The notes under the pieces: model-generated | What the model was told of the DNA's origin: nothing | What the model saw: only the letters and a program-made list of their open reading frames with translations | Databases searched by the model: none | Origin: Autumnicola sp041679265 | GTDB lineage: Bacteria > Bacteroidota > Bacteroidia > Flavobacteriales > Flavobacteriaceae | Reading direction: 5' to 3' | Assembly: GCF_041679265.1 (NCBI RefSeq) | Contig: NZ_JBGFSM010000018.1 | Span: 1-64,000, forward strand | Length of the DNA: 64,000 nucleotides | Translations under genes and position numbers: made by a program | Part shown: positions 26,606 through 36,323 of the stretch, piece by piece | Position numbering within the stretch: the stretch's first letter is position 1 | How the letters are laid out: the number at the start of each line of letters is the position of its first letter

Positions 26606-27713
26606 GGATGCTGTTATATATAAGTTCGGCCGTTTTCTGGCTGGCACCGGTGCCGCCTAATTTTTGTTCCAAAAGATAATAATCCCGAAACATTTTTTCC
26701 CGCTGTTTTTCATCAAGAATTTTATCCAGTTCAATAATAAGCTTCTTCTTATTAAAATCGTTTTGGATAAGTTCAGTTACCACCTCCCGTTCCATAATAA
26801 GGTTTACCAGGGAAATATAATCCAGGTTGATGATGCGTTTGGCGATATGGTAGGAGATAAAACTGCCTTTGTAACATACTACTTCCGGAATCTTAAAAAG
26901 TGCGGTTTCCAAAGTTGCGGTGCCGGAAGTCACCAAAGCGGCAGTGGCATGGCTTAGCAAGTCGTATGTGCGGTTCATGACCAGGTGTACATTGCTTTTT
27001 TTAATGAATTGCTGGTAAAATTCCCTTTCCTGGCTTGGAGCCCCGGCAATTACAAATTGGTAATCTTTATAATCCTCCACAACACTTAACATTACTTCCA
27101 GCATTTTTGAAATTTCCTGTTTCCGGCTCCCCGGTAAAAGCGCAATTATGGGCCTTTCATCAAGATGGAATGCTTCTTTAAAATCTTCGGTAGGGATTTG
27201 CCTTTTTTCAGCAATGGCATCAATAAGCGGATGCCCTACGAAATGTACCGGGAATTGATGTTTTTCCTCATAAAATCCTTTTTCAAAAGGAAGAATAACA
27301 TACATTTTATCTATATCACGCTTAATAGCGGTGATCCTGTTTTCTTTCCAGGCCCAAATTTGAGGGGAAATATAGAAATGTGTGGGAAGACCTTCTTTTT
27401 TCGCCCATTTTGCGATGCGCAGGTTAAAGCCGGGATAATCTATAAAGATGAGCACATCTGGCCTGTACGATAGAATGTCTTTTTTACAAAATGAGATATT
27501 CCTTAAGATGGTGCGCAGGTTAAAAAGCACTTCAATAAAGCCCATAAAGGCAAGGTCGCGGTAGTGCTTTACCAGCTTGCCTCCCTGTTGCTGCATGAGA
27601 TCGCCACCCCAGTATCGAAATTGGGCATTTTCATCGGTCTTCTTCAATGCCTTCATCAGGTTGGAGGCGTGAAGGTCTCCTGAAGCTTCGCCTGCGATAA
27701 TGTAATACTTCAA
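26589..27713 (-). CDS. lpxB: Lipid-A-disaccharide synthase
   Basis: A 374-residue GT-B glycosyltransferase that joins UDP-diacylglucosamine and lipid X to make the lipid A disaccharide. The N-terminus KYYIIAGEASGDLHASNLM is the family signature. Further motifs are FIDYPGFNLRIAKWAKK, YISPQIWAW, ALLPGSRKQEI and VTSGTATLETAL. The start codon is TTG at 27713, because the conserved N-terminus begins there and no ATG lies upstream. The NlpC/P60 gene overlaps its end. Confidence 0.96.
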   Translation of the reverse strand: MKYYIIAGEASGDLHASNLMKALKKTDENAQFRYWGGDLMQQQGGKLVKHYRDLAFMGFIEVLFNLRTILRNISFCKKDILSYRPDVLIFIDYPGFNLRIAKWAKKEGLPTHFYISPQIWAWKENRITAIKRDIDKMYVILPFEKGFYEEKHQFPVHFVGHPLIDAIAEKRQIPTEDFKEAFHLDERPIIALLPGSRKQEISKMLEVMLSVVEDYKDYQFVIAGAPSQEREFYQQFIKKSNVHLVMNRTYDLLSHATAALVTSGTATLETALFKIPEVVCYKGSFISYHIAKRIINLDYISLVNLIMEREVVTELIQNDFNKKKLIIELDKILDEKQREKMFRDYYLLEQKLGGTGASQKTAELIYNSIHEQKN

Positions 27714-27732
27714 ATGGTAGAAGTTTTGGTTT

Positions 27733-28017
27733 TTAATTTAAAATTTTAGAGATGCCAATTGCAATGGCGGCTAAAATACTCGCCATTAAAACTCCCCGGG
27801 CATGCGCATTTTGTTTTTTCTTCAGAAAAAGGAAGAAAGGCAGGAAATTAAGGATGGCTCCCAGTGCAATAATTTTTCCGAGGTAGTTATTACTCATTGC
27901 GTCCTGTAGCGTATCGTCTATATTTAATTCTGAAAATAGAGTAACGTACAGGAAGAGGCCGGAAATATTGGCTGCAATTCCCACTAAAAAACCTGTAAAT
28001 ACGTCCTGTTTATTCAT
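27733..28017 (-). CDS. Small conserved membrane protein between surE and lpxB
   Basis: A 94-residue protein with three predicted helices: about 8-30, 48-66 (AILNFLPFFLFL) and 76-93 (a conserved-looking ARGVLMASILAAIAIGI). The acidic loop SELNIDDTLQDAM may face the periplasm. The start overlaps the surE stop by eight bases (ATGAATAA), implying coupling. No named domain is recognised and the function is unknown. The surE, small protein, lpxB order looks like one unit. Confidence 0.65.
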   Translation of the reverse strand: MNKQDVFTGFLVGIAANISGLFLYVTLFSELNIDDTLQDAMSNNYLGKIIALGAILNFLPFFLFLKKKQNAHARGVLMASILAAIAIGISKILN

Positions 28018-28792
28018 TAAGGTTCCAGCTGTTTAGTTCTCTTATAAACTGATGAGCGGTAAGATCGAACTGTACCGGCACCACCGAAACGTAGCCATTT
28101 TTCAGGGCCCACTCATCTGTATCTTCCCCCTCGTCTTTATTTACAAATTTTCCTGTAAGCCAAAAGTAGTCCCTGCCCTGTGGATTGGTTCTTTTGTCAA
28201 ACTCTTCCTCCCAGTGTGCTTGTGCCTGTCGGCATATTTTTATGCCTTTAATTTTAGAGGCCGGCAACTTTGGTAGGTTTACGTTAAGCACCACTCCTTT
28301 TGGAAGTCCGTGTTTTAAAACATCCTGGGTTATTTTCTTGACGTATTTTTTCGAAGGCTCAAAATTTGCGGTAAGGGAATAATCCAGCAGGGAAAAACCT
28401 ATTGCGGGTATTCCTTCTATTCCCGCTTCTACTGCCGCGCTCATGGTGCCGGAGTAAATTACGTTTATAGAAGAGTTGGAGCCATGGTTTATGCCGCTAA
28501 CACAAAGATCGGGCTTGCGATGTAAAATTTCCTGTGTGGCAATTTTAACGCAATCAGCAGGGGTGCCGGAGCAGCTGTATTCCTTGTGTTTATAATTCTT
28601 CTTAATGGTTACCGGTTCACAAAAGAGGGTGTCGCTTATGGTAATGGCATGCCCCATACCACTTTGAGGGCTGTCCGGAGCCACAATAACAACATCTCCA
28701 AGTTCCTTCATTACCTCCAATAACGCCCTAATACCGGGTGCTGTGATGCCATCATCATTAGTGATTAGGATAAGTGGTTTTTCTTTGGGCAT
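28010..28792 (-). CDS. surE: 5'/3'-nucleotidase SurE
   Basis: A 260-residue nucleotidase from the ATG at 28792 (MPKEKPLILITNDDG); 13 upstream codons in the longer frame have no family resemblance. The metal-binding acidic pair is in ITNDDGITAPG, and the other motifs are VVAPDSPQSGMGHAIT and CVSGINHGSN, where Asn and Ser complete the metal site. It dephosphorylates nucleoside monophosphates and is linked to stationary-phase survival. It is divergent from the prc protease gene. Confidence 0.95.
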   Translation of the reverse strand: MPKEKPLILITNDDGITAPGIRALLEVMKELGDVVIVAPDSPQSGMGHAITISDTLFCEPVTIKKNYKHKEYSCSGTPADCVKIATQEILHRKPDLCVSGINHGSNSSINVIYSGTMSAAVEAGIEGIPAIGFSLLDYSLTANFEPSKKYVKKITQDVLKHGLPKGVVLNVNLPKLPASKIKGIKICRQAQAHWEEEFDKRTNPQGRDYFWLTGKFVNKDEGEDTDEWALKNGYVSVVPVQFDLTAHQFIRELNSWNLNE

Positions 28793-28916
28793 AGCAAATA
28801 TTTTTACGTGTGCTAAAATAGTAATTTCCAAAGGAAAGCTTATCTTAGTGCTTTAACAAAAAATAGCTGGCCTTTCCAAGCTTGGCACAATTTTTAATGT
28901 ATTTGGGAGAAGAATA

Positions 28917-31079
28917 ATGATGAAACTTATGCAGTTTATGAAAAGAAATTTTAAAATACTAATAATGCTGATGGTGATGGCTGCTTCAGCATGTAGTTTT
29001 ACGACCAAAAAATTTGAAGATCCAAATAAAGATAAACTCTTAATAGATCTTATTACCTATGTCCTTAACCAGGGACATTATGATGCCAAGGACATTAATG
29101 ACGAATTTTCAGCTAATGTTTATAAAGATTTTCTCGAATCACTGGACCCTTCCAAGCGCTTTTTATATGCTGCAGATGTGGAAAAATTCAGTGCCTTTAA
29201 AGATCAGATAGACGACCAGATCAAGAATAAAGAAATAGATTTTTTTGACCTTGCCTACACTACATTAAATAAGAGAATGGAAGAGACCAGGGCATTGTAT
29301 AAAGAGATACTTGCCGAACCTTTCGATTTTAGCGAAAAGGAACATATTAATACAGATTATGATGATCTGGATTACGTATCTTCCAAAGAAGAAATGAAGG
29401 AGCGGTGGAGAAAGCAGCTTAAATTTTCCACCCTTGTTACTTACCGGGATTTAAAAGACGAGGAAAGAGCCAAAAAAGAGAACGATCCGGATTATGAAAC
29501 TAAATTGGATACCGAGCTTGAAGAAGAGGCCCGTGATATTACCATGGGAACATTGAATGAATATTATGATTTTACTGATGATCTTGAAAGAGACGATTAT
29601 TTCTCTGTGTACATTAATTCCATAGTTGAAGAATTTGATCCACATACTTTTTATTTTGCACCACAGGACAAAGACCGATTCGATATTGCCATGTCTGGAA
29701 AACTGGAAGGAATAGGAGCGAGGCTTCAAAAGAAGAGTGATAATATCACGATTACTGAAGTGATCTCCGGCGGTCCTGCATGGAGAAGTGAAGAACTGGA
29801 TGAAGGGGATGAGATCTTGAAAGTTAAGCAGGAAGATGAAGAGAATGCAGTAAGTATCGTGGGAATGCGCCTTAATGATGCGGTAGACCTCATAAAAGGC
29901 CCAAAAGGTACGCAGGTGACGCTTACCGTTCGTAAAAAGCTAATGGGAAACATTGAAGAGGTTACCATCACCCGCGATGTGGTTGAAATTGAAGAAACCT
30001 ATGCTAAAACCTCTATGGTAGAAAAAGACGGAAAGAAATATGGAATTATCAACCTGCCAAAATTCTATTTTGATATGGAAGATTATGAAAACCGGAATGC
30101 GGCTTCAGATATAAAAGAAGATATTATACGTCTTAAAGAACAAAATATGCAGGGGCTTGTTCTGGACCTTAGAAATAACGGCGGAGGTTCCCTTAAAACC
30201 GTTGTAGACATTGCAGGATTGTTTATTGAGGAGGGTCCTGTGGTACAGGTAAAATCTAACGGACAAAGGAAAGAAGTTTTGAAAGACGAAGATCCTGAAG
30301 TGCTTTGGGATGGTCCGCTGGTAATATTGGTAAATGAACTTTCTGCTTCTGCATCAGAAATTCTGGCGGCCGCCATGCAGGATTATAAAAGAGCGATTAT
30401 TATTGGCAGCAAGCAAACTTATGGTAAGGGTACGGTTCAAAATGTAATAGACCTTAACCGCTGGCTTAGAAACAATGAGTATGGAGATCTTGGAGCACTT
30501 AAACTTACTACCCAAAAGTTTTACAGGGTTAGTGGAGGTTCCACACAGCTGGAAGGAGTAAAGAGTGACGTAGTGGTGCCAGACAGGTACAGCTTTGTGG
30601 ATATAGGTGAGAAAGACCAGGAAAATCCGTTGCCATGGGATAAGATAGACCCCGCCAAATATAATGTTTGGGACGGATATGTAGATTTTGATGAAGCCAT
30701 AGCCAATAGTAAGGAACGTATGCGTGAGAATCCCCAGCTTAAATTAATAGAGGAAAATGCGCAATGGATCAAAAATCAGAGTGAGGATAATGACTATTCT
30801 TTAAATTATGATGAGTATTCTGCTAACGTGGAAGAGCAAACCGAGCGGGCGAAAAGATTTGATTCTTTAAAAGATTACGATACTCATCTTTCTTTTATTT
30901 CTCTGCCTTATGAAGAAAAAGAATTTTCAACAGATTCTACTTTAAAAGAGAAGAGAGACAGATGGCACAAGAGCCTAAGCAGCGATGTGTATATGGAAGA
31001 AGCTATTAATGTGCTTGCAGACATGAAGATGAATAACATTAATAAGTCCAAGTCTAAATATGCTAATATTAAAGATTAA
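28917..31079 (+). CDS. prc: Tail-specific (C-terminal processing) protease
   Basis: A 720-residue S41 peptidase anchored as a lipoprotein (N-terminal hydrophobic stretch ending SACS; a second ATG follows the first immediately). An N-terminal Prc helical region precedes a PDZ domain (about 265-355) with GIGARLQ. The catalytic domain has the nucleophile Ser478 in ELSASASE and the general base Lys504 in TYGKGTVQ. A C-terminal DUF3340-like region ends the protein. It degrades periplasmic proteins by their C-termini, including tagged or peptidoglycan-synthesis factors. A strong terminator follows. Confidence 0.95.
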   Translation: MMKLMQFMKRNFKILIMLMVMAASACSFTTKKFEDPNKDKLLIDLITYVLNQGHYDAKDINDEFSANVYKDFLESLDPSKRFLYAADVEKFSAFKDQIDDQIKNKEIDFFDLAYTTLNKRMEETRALYKEILAEPFDFSEKEHINTDYDDLDYVSSKEEMKERWRKQLKFSTLVTYRDLKDEERAKKENDPDYETKLDTELEEEARDITMGTLNEYYDFTDDLERDDYFSVYINSIVEEFDPHTFYFAPQDKDRFDIAMSGKLEGIGARLQKKSDNITITEVISGGPAWRSEELDEGDEILKVKQEDEENAVSIVGMRLNDAVDLIKGPKGTQVTLTVRKKLMGNIEEVTITRDVVEIEETYAKTSMVEKDGKKYGIINLPKFYFDMEDYENRNAASDIKEDIIRLKEQNMQGLVLDLRNNGGGSLKTVVDIAGLFIEEGPVVQVKSNGQRKEVLKDEDPEVLWDGPLVILVNELSASASEILAAAMQDYKRAIIIGSKQTYGKGTVQNVIDLNRWLRNNEYGDLGALKLTTQKFYRVSGGSTQLEGVKSDVVVPDRYSFVDIGEKDQENPLPWDKIDPAKYNVWDGYVDFDEAIANSKERMRENPQLKLIEENAQWIKNQSEDNDYSLNYDEYSANVEEQTERAKRFDSLKDYDTHLSFISLPYEEKEFSTDSTLKEKRDRWHKSLSSDVYMEEAINVLADMKMNNINKSKSKYANIKD

Positions 31080-31104
31080 TAAAGTTGTGTCTTTTAATAT
31101 AATC

Positions 31105-31137
31105 AGCGTCCTGAATTTCTCAGGGCGCTATTTTTTT
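31105..31137 (+). terminator. Intrinsic terminator after prc
   Basis: AGCGTCCTGA (31105-31114) pairs with TCAGGGCGCT (31120-31129), 10 bp with one wobble, followed by A and seven T. Confidence 0.88.
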
Positions 31138-31147
31138 AAATTGAAGT

Positions 31148-31831
31148 ATGAAAAGGAAGATAGTTTATCCTGTAATAATACTACTTGTGGCAGCGCTGCT
31201 TTTAATTGTGGAGCAGTGTGGTTAAGATATTATAAAATTGAAGACAGGATATTTTTCAGTGGAATTAGGCCGGACCTTTAAAAAAATAAAACCTGAATTT
31301 TCAGTAAAGCAAATTACCTCATTTCAATTTTATTCAGGAGTAATTATTGGGATGGGATATTCAGTTGTTCTAAATTATTTATTCCGGATTTTCTCTAAAA
31401 TTTCTATATATAAAAGTGCATTGGAAGCGGGAATTTGGAATAACTATTTGAAATTGAATTTTATCGAATTATTCTTTTTCTCAACACTTGCCGTAAGCCT
31501 GGGATTTTGCTTTACTGCCTATATATGGATGAGCGGTAGGGGGAGGGATAACTGCAGGAATCGGTTAAAAAAGGGAGTTGCACGGGCAAATTCTTTATTT
31601 ATTTTCGGAATTATTCTACTGGTCCTCACCCGGTATTTTACTATTCATCTAAATTCCGCTTTTCAGGTAGAAGAATATTTAGGAGATACTATTTTTCTTT
31701 TTCCTGCATATATTTACTTATACAACTGGAATTTTATAAGTAAAATTTATAATTCCAGGAAAATTTTTATCGCAACAACTTTATTTGGAGCATTATTCAG
31801 CCTGCTGTTAACGTGTGTGGAAGGAAGATGA
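31148..31831 (+). pseudogene. Membrane protein gene of unknown function, apparently cut by an in-frame TAA
   Basis: An ATG at 31148 opens a frame for 25 residues, a basic start and a hydrophobic helix (KRKIVYPVI through LLLIVEQCG). It ends at TAA 31223-31225. The same frame continues without another stop to 31831, and any restart must use TTG at 31238 or a later ATG. The downstream 190 or so residues hold about five hydrophobic segments (for example FIELFFFSTLAVSLGFCFTA). I recognise no family. The stretch is more A/T-rich than its neighbours. Either one gene has acquired a stop, or a 25-residue leader peptide precedes a separate membrane protein. Confidence 0.4.
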
Positions 31832-31874
31832 ATATTATAACCTCTACTTTATAAATTAAAGGATCAGGTAAACA

Positions 31875-33125
31875 TTAGAAAGACATTCTTTCAGAATCCA
31901 GTTTAATAAAGATAAAGAGCAATACGGTAAATCCCCATAATCCTGAGCCACCATAACTAAAGAACGGAAGGGGAATACCAACGGTAGGAAAAACGCCTAT
32001 AACCATTCCTATATTTACCAGGAAGTGGATAAACATAATCCCAATAACGCTGTAGCCATAGATGCGGTTAAATTGTGTCTTTTGCCTTTCTGCCAGTACA
32101 ATAAGCCTTAAAAGCAGCATTACAAAAAGAATGACCACCGCTGCGCTTCCTATAAAGCCCCATTCCTCACCAACTGTGCTAAAAATGTAATCTGTATGCT
32201 GTTCCGGTACAAAATGGCCTTTGGTCTGAGTTCCTTCTGTCCAGCCTTTTCCAAACCAGCCGCCACTGCCAATGGCTATTTCGCTTTGATTGGTGTTATA
32301 GCCAATTCCGCGGGAATCCACTTCCTTTCCCAGAACAATATTAAATCTGTCCCGGTGGCGCTGTTCAAAAATATTTTCAAATATATAATTTACAGAAAAG
32401 GATAAGCCAATGGCAATGGCCATAAGACTGATAATAATAAATCTGTTTGGGCGTCTTCTTTTTTTCATAAATATGAGCACCAGGCCAAGCACTACAGCGC
32501 CCACGCTTACCCACACGGGCCCCAAAAGTAAGGTTAAGATAAATACTGCTATGCCGGAAAAGCCAATTATGAGGTAAAGTGCGGAAAGCCCTTCCCTGTA
32601 AAGCGGAAAAAAGAATGCCGCGTAAACCAGGGCGCTTCCAGGATCTGGCTGGGGTACAATAAGAAGTGCGGGCAGGGCAATAATAATAAAAGACTTAAAC
32701 TGATGGCTAAGCTGGCTAATATTGGTTTGTATGTCACTTAAATACTTGGCAAGGGCAAGTGCTGTGGCCATTTTTGCAAATTCCGAAGGCTGTATGCTAA
32801 GTCCTCCAAAGGAATACCAGGAGGTAGCCCCGGAAATGGTTTTTCCGAAGACATAAAGCCCCGCAAGGGAAAGCAGTGAAATAATATAAATAACACTAGA
32901 AAAACGCTGGTAAAATTTTGCTTCAATGGAAAGTACAATTATAATGATCAAAAAGCTGAGAATGATCCATAATCCCTGTTTTCCATAAACCTGGCTGAGG
33001 TCAAAGTAGGAAGTTGTATTATCACCCAGTGATGCCGAGTAAATATTTGCCCAACCAAAAAAAACCAGTATTACGTATATAAAAATTGTTAGCCAATCAA
33101 AGCCAGCCGTACTTCTTGCCATCAT
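31875..33125 (-). CDS. rodA: Rod shape-determining protein RodA (SEDS glycosyltransferase)
   Basis: A 416-residue SEDS-family protein with about ten helices that polymerises lipid II during cell elongation, together with PBP2. Motifs include GATSWYSFGGLSIQPSEFAKM, YAAFFFPLYREG, the catalytic-loop segment FVPEQHTDYIFSTVGEEWGFIG, and VGIPLPFFSYGGSG near the C-terminus. Its start overlaps the end of the PBP2 gene by 29 bases. It is the last gene of the mreB-mreC-mreD-pbp2-rodA elongasome cluster. Confidence 0.96.
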   Translation of the reverse strand: MMARSTAGFDWLTIFIYVILVFFGWANIYSASLGDNTTSYFDLSQVYGKQGLWIILSFLIIIIVLSIEAKFYQRFSSVIYIISLLSLAGLYVFGKTISGATSWYSFGGLSIQPSEFAKMATALALAKYLSDIQTNISQLSHQFKSFIIIALPALLIVPQPDPGSALVYAAFFFPLYREGLSALYLIIGFSGIAVFILTLLLGPVWVSVGAVVLGLVLIFMKKRRRPNRFIIISLMAIAIGLSFSVNYIFENIFEQRHRDRFNIVLGKEVDSRGIGYNTNQSEIAIGSGGWFGKGWTEGTQTKGHFVPEQHTDYIFSTVGEEWGFIGSAAVVILFVMLLLRLIVLAERQKTQFNRIYGYSVIGIMFIHFLVNIGMVIGVFPTVGIPLPFFSYGGSGLWGFTVLLFIFIKLDSERMSF

Positions 33126-34986
33126 TTATTAAAAAAGGTTCATCCTGCAGCGGTTTTTTGTACTCTTCTTCAAGGCTATGGTTTAAAACCCACTCCTCTA
33201 AATCTGTTCTGGTAATATTGCCTTTAAGATATTTCTCAATCATAAGGCTTGCAATTCTACCTGCATACCGGCTACCCCAATAACCGTTCTCCACAAACAC
33301 GGCAATAGCAATTTTTGGATGATCTACAGGGGCAAAGGCCACAAATATGGAATGGTCTGTAAGCTGTGCCCTTTTACCATGAACTTTAGTGAAATTTTCT
33401 GCCGTACCTGTTTTCCCTGCAATCTCAATTCCCGGGATTTGCAAGCTGGAGGCTGTACCGTTTTTGTACACCTGGTGCATTCCTTCTACAACAGGGTCAA
33501 AATTTTTGGCATCTATAGTAGTAAAATTCTTTGTGGTAAACTTTTCGATATCAATGTCTTTTCCTTCTACTTTTTTGAGAATATGAGGCGTATAATACCA
33601 GCCGCGGTTACCAATGGTAGCAGCCATATTAGCCAGCTGCACCGGGGTCATTAAAACCTCTCCCTGTCCAATGGCATTAGAAAGAGTTGCCGTAGCATAC
33701 CATTTATAGGTGGGATAGTCGTAGATCTGGTTGTAATATCCGGAATTGGGGATTTTACCAGGTCTTCCCGTACTTAAGTCTGATCCTAAATAATCTCCTA
33801 GTCCAAAACTTTTGAGATGTGCATTCCAGGCGTCTATGCCTTCCTGGGGCGTAGGATATTTTTCAATAATCTTACGGTATACCTGAGCAAAATATGAATT
33901 ACAGGACTGCGCTATGCCTGGGATCATGTCTAGCGGACTTGCATGCGAGTGGCATCCCAGTTTTCTCCCTCGGCCATAACTGTAGCCCTGGTGGCAGCTA
34001 AAGGCATCATTGGTATCTACTACTCCTTCCTGAAGGCCAATAAGTGCATTAAGCGTCTTAAAAGGAGAACCGGGAGGATATTCGGCCAGAAGCCCGCGGT
34101 CATAAAGTGGCTTTGCAATGGTGTCGTAGTATAATTCGGTGAAATTTGCAGATCTTTGCCTGCCCACAAGTTTCGCAGGATCATAAGTTGGGGCGGTAAT
34201 AAGAGAAAGAATTTCTCCGCTTTCGGGCTCAATGGCCACAATTCCGCCTCTTTTCCCCTGCATAAGTTTTGTGCCATATGCCTGGAGGGCCGCATCTATG
34301 GTGATGCTTATATCTTTGCCTTTCTCGGGAAGCGTGTCATAAATGCCGTCTTTGTAGGGTCCAATATCCCGGTTAAACCTGTCTTTTTGAATATATTTAA
34401 CCCCCTTTACACCCCGCAGGGTATCCTCATAATAACTTTCTACCCCGGCACGGCCAATAAGGTCTCCGGAAATATAGTAGGGATTAGAATTCACGATATG
34501 CTGGTTCACTTCAGCAATATATCCCAGCACATTCGCGCTGTGGTCTACCTGATAGTCTCTTAGAGATCTCTTCTGAATATAAAATCCTTCATACTTTCTC
34601 ATTTTCTCCTGAAGTATGGCGTACTCGCTTTTTGTAAGCTGCGGAATTACCACTGAAGGTAACATTGGAGAATAAATCTTTGCCTTGTCCAGTTTTTTTC
34701 CAAGTTCTTTGGGAGTAAGACTAAGGATTTTACAGAATTCCAGGGTGTCAAACGGCTTTAGGTTCCTGGGGATCACCATCACATCATAAGAAGGCTGGTT
34801 GGAAACCATGAGATTGCCATTGCGGTCGTAAATGTATCCTCGCTGCGGATAATCATATACTACTTTAATCGCGTTGTTTTGGGATCTTACTGCAAAGGAA
34901 GTATCGATGACCTGCAGGTAAAAAAGACGTCCCAGAAATGCAATTCCGGTGGTAAGAATTAAGATATAAAGGAGTACTCTTCTCAT
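33097..34986 (-). CDS. mrdA: Penicillin-binding protein 2 (elongation transpeptidase)
   Basis: A 629-residue class B penicillin-binding protein. An N-terminal anchor helix is followed by a dimerisation/pedestal domain with RGYIYDRNGNLM. The transpeptidase domain has Ser307-PF-Lys310, the SxN motif Ser361-CN and Lys524-TGT. A Cys/His cluster (CHQG at about 331 and CHSH at about 345) lies near the active site and may be a metal site like that reported for other PBP2 proteins. It crosslinks glycan made by RodA. It overlaps mreD by four bases and rodA by 29. Confidence 0.96.
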   Translation of the reverse strand: MRRVLLYILILTTGIAFLGRLFYLQVIDTSFAVRSQNNAIKVVYDYPQRGYIYDRNGNLMVSNQPSYDVMVIPRNLKPFDTLEFCKILSLTPKELGKKLDKAKIYSPMLPSVVIPQLTKSEYAILQEKMRKYEGFYIQKRSLRDYQVDHSANVLGYIAEVNQHIVNSNPYYISGDLIGRAGVESYYEDTLRGVKGVKYIQKDRFNRDIGPYKDGIYDTLPEKGKDISITIDAALQAYGTKLMQGKRGGIVAIEPESGEILSLITAPTYDPAKLVGRQRSANFTELYYDTIAKPLYDRGLLAEYPPGSPFKTLNALIGLQEGVVDTNDAFSCHQGYSYGRGRKLGCHSHASPLDMIPGIAQSCNSYFAQVYRKIIEKYPTPQEGIDAWNAHLKSFGLGDYLGSDLSTGRPGKIPNSGYYNQIYDYPTYKWYATATLSNAIGQGEVLMTPVQLANMAATIGNRGWYYTPHILKKVEGKDIDIEKFTTKNFTTIDAKNFDPVVEGMHQVYKNGTASSLQIPGIEIAGKTGTAENFTKVHGKRAQLTDHSIFVAFAPVDHPKIAIAVFVENGYWGSRYAGRIASLMIEKYLKGNITRTDLEEWVLNHSLEEEYKKPLQDEPFLINDGKKYGWL

Positions 34987-35489
34987 CTGTATTTTTTACT
35001 GAATAGTGAAAGGCTCAGAAAAACCAAAATTATGGTGAAAATGCCTGAAAAGATTGTTTTTTTCAGAATTAAAAGTATATGACTAAAGCTAAACATTTCC
35101 AAAGAAAAAAGTATAAAATGATGCACCATTACCATTAAAAATATATAACTCAGCCGTGCCCCAAATGGAGTAGCTGAAAGCCTTAAGGTTTGATGATCGT
35201 AACTTATCCCGAAGGAAAATCTTAAAAACTGTGGCCTTATAAAAGCAGTGACCAGGCAGGCCGTGGCATGAATCCCGCCGCTGTCTTCAAAAAGATCAAT
35301 ACTTATGCCAAGCAGGAACGCCAGTAGTAAAAACAGGCTCCTGTTAGAGTTGAACGGATAAAGCAAAATAAAGAGAAAATACAGGTAAGGGTTAATGTAC
35401 CCCAGGAAATTGATGTTGTTCAATACCAGTACCTGAAGGAAAATCAATCCTATAAAACGGGCGATATTTGAGAAAATACTGCTACTCAT
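34983..35489 (-). CDS. mreD: Rod shape-determining protein MreD
   Basis: A 168-residue polytopic protein from the ATG at 35489, which overlaps the mreC stop (ATGAGTAG). The track of hydrophobic segments gives five or six helices, with the family-like FLLLAFLLGISIDLFEDSGGIHATACL. MreD bridges MreC and the membrane part of the elongasome. Seven in-frame codons upstream of the chosen start fall inside mreC. Confidence 0.9.
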   Translation of the reverse strand: MSSSIFSNIARFIGLIFLQVLVLNNINFLGYINPYLYFLFILLYPFNSNRSLFLLLAFLLGISIDLFEDSGGIHATACLVTAFIRPQFLRFSFGISYDHQTLRLSATPFGARLSYIFLMVMVHHFILFSLEMFSFSHILLILKKTIFSGIFTIILVFLSLSLFSKKYR

Positions 35490-36309
35490 CAATGTCTTCA
35501 AGGGATTCAATCTCTTCCCGGTTTACGTTCTCAATAATGTACACGTAGCCAATATTGGTCATGTCATTAAAGAGGTCAATATTTATGGTGTAATAACTTT
35601 GGGTAGGGTCCAGGCTAAAATCTTTTACACTCCCAATGGGCAATCCTTTTGGAAAAATTAAAGATCTGCCTCCGGTAATTATGGTGTCTCCTTTTTCCAG
35701 CGGCGCCTGCCTGGGCACGTCTACAAGCTGCACTACATTTGGGTCTTTGCCGTTCCAGACAAGGCTTCCAAAATGATTGGTTTTGCTCAACTGGGCATTA
35801 ATTTTAGAACGGCTGTTTAAAATGGAGATCACCCGGGAAAAATGATCATTTACCCGGTCTACAATTCCAATAATCCCCTTGCTGGTTACCACACCAAATT
35901 CGGGCGCTATGCCATCAACTTCCCCTTTGTTAATAGTTAGGTAATTGTCTATCTTGGAGTAATTGTTGTTAATTACAGTAGCCGATCTAAAATAGTAGTC
36001 ACCGCTGAAGGATGTAGAGTCCAGGTGGTTTTTAACCACTGCTGTGTCCTTCACATTAAGGTTGGTGAGCATATTCCGGAGTTGGTTGTTCTCTTCCAGC
36101 AACCGGTTATTATATTCATCCAGGTGAAGATAAGTCTGGAAATTATTGGCCCAGTTATATATTCCGCCAGTTACAAAATTGGCTGAACTTATAAACCTGC
36201 TCTTGTGAAAAGAGTGGGTTTGGATGGTAAAAAATATAGACAGCGCCAGCAGTAACAAGAATAGGATGTTATTCTTATTCCTAATAAGAAAATTAAATAT
36301 TTGCTGCAT
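35482..36309 (-). CDS. mreC: Rod shape-determining protein MreC
   Basis: A 275-residue bitopic protein: an N-terminal anchor helix (about 13-28), a coiled coil (about 60-90, LEENNQLRNML) and two periplasmic beta-barrel domains with GIIGIVDRVNDHFSRVISILN and KGDTIITGGRSLIFPKGLPIG. It activates PBP2. It lies between mreB and mreD in the expected order. Confidence 0.95.
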   Translation of the reverse strand: MQQIFNFLIRNKNNILFLLLLALSIFFTIQTHSFHKSRFISSANFVTGGIYNWANNFQTYLHLDEYNNRLLEENNQLRNMLTNLNVKDTAVVKNHLDSTSFSGDYYFRSATVINNNYSKIDNYLTINKGEVDGIAPEFGVVTSKGIIGIVDRVNDHFSRVISILNSRSKINAQLSKTNHFGSLVWNGKDPNVVQLVDVPRQAPLEKGDTIITGGRSLIFPKGLPIGSVKDFSLDPTQSYYTINIDLFNDMTNIGYVYIIENVNREEIESLEDIDE

Positions 36310-36323
36310 ACCACGCTATTTCC

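Noticed and set aside
31060..31281. 73-codon plus-strand ORF spanning the prc terminator
   Set aside because: It crosses a strong terminator, overlaps the prc end in another frame and resembles nothing.
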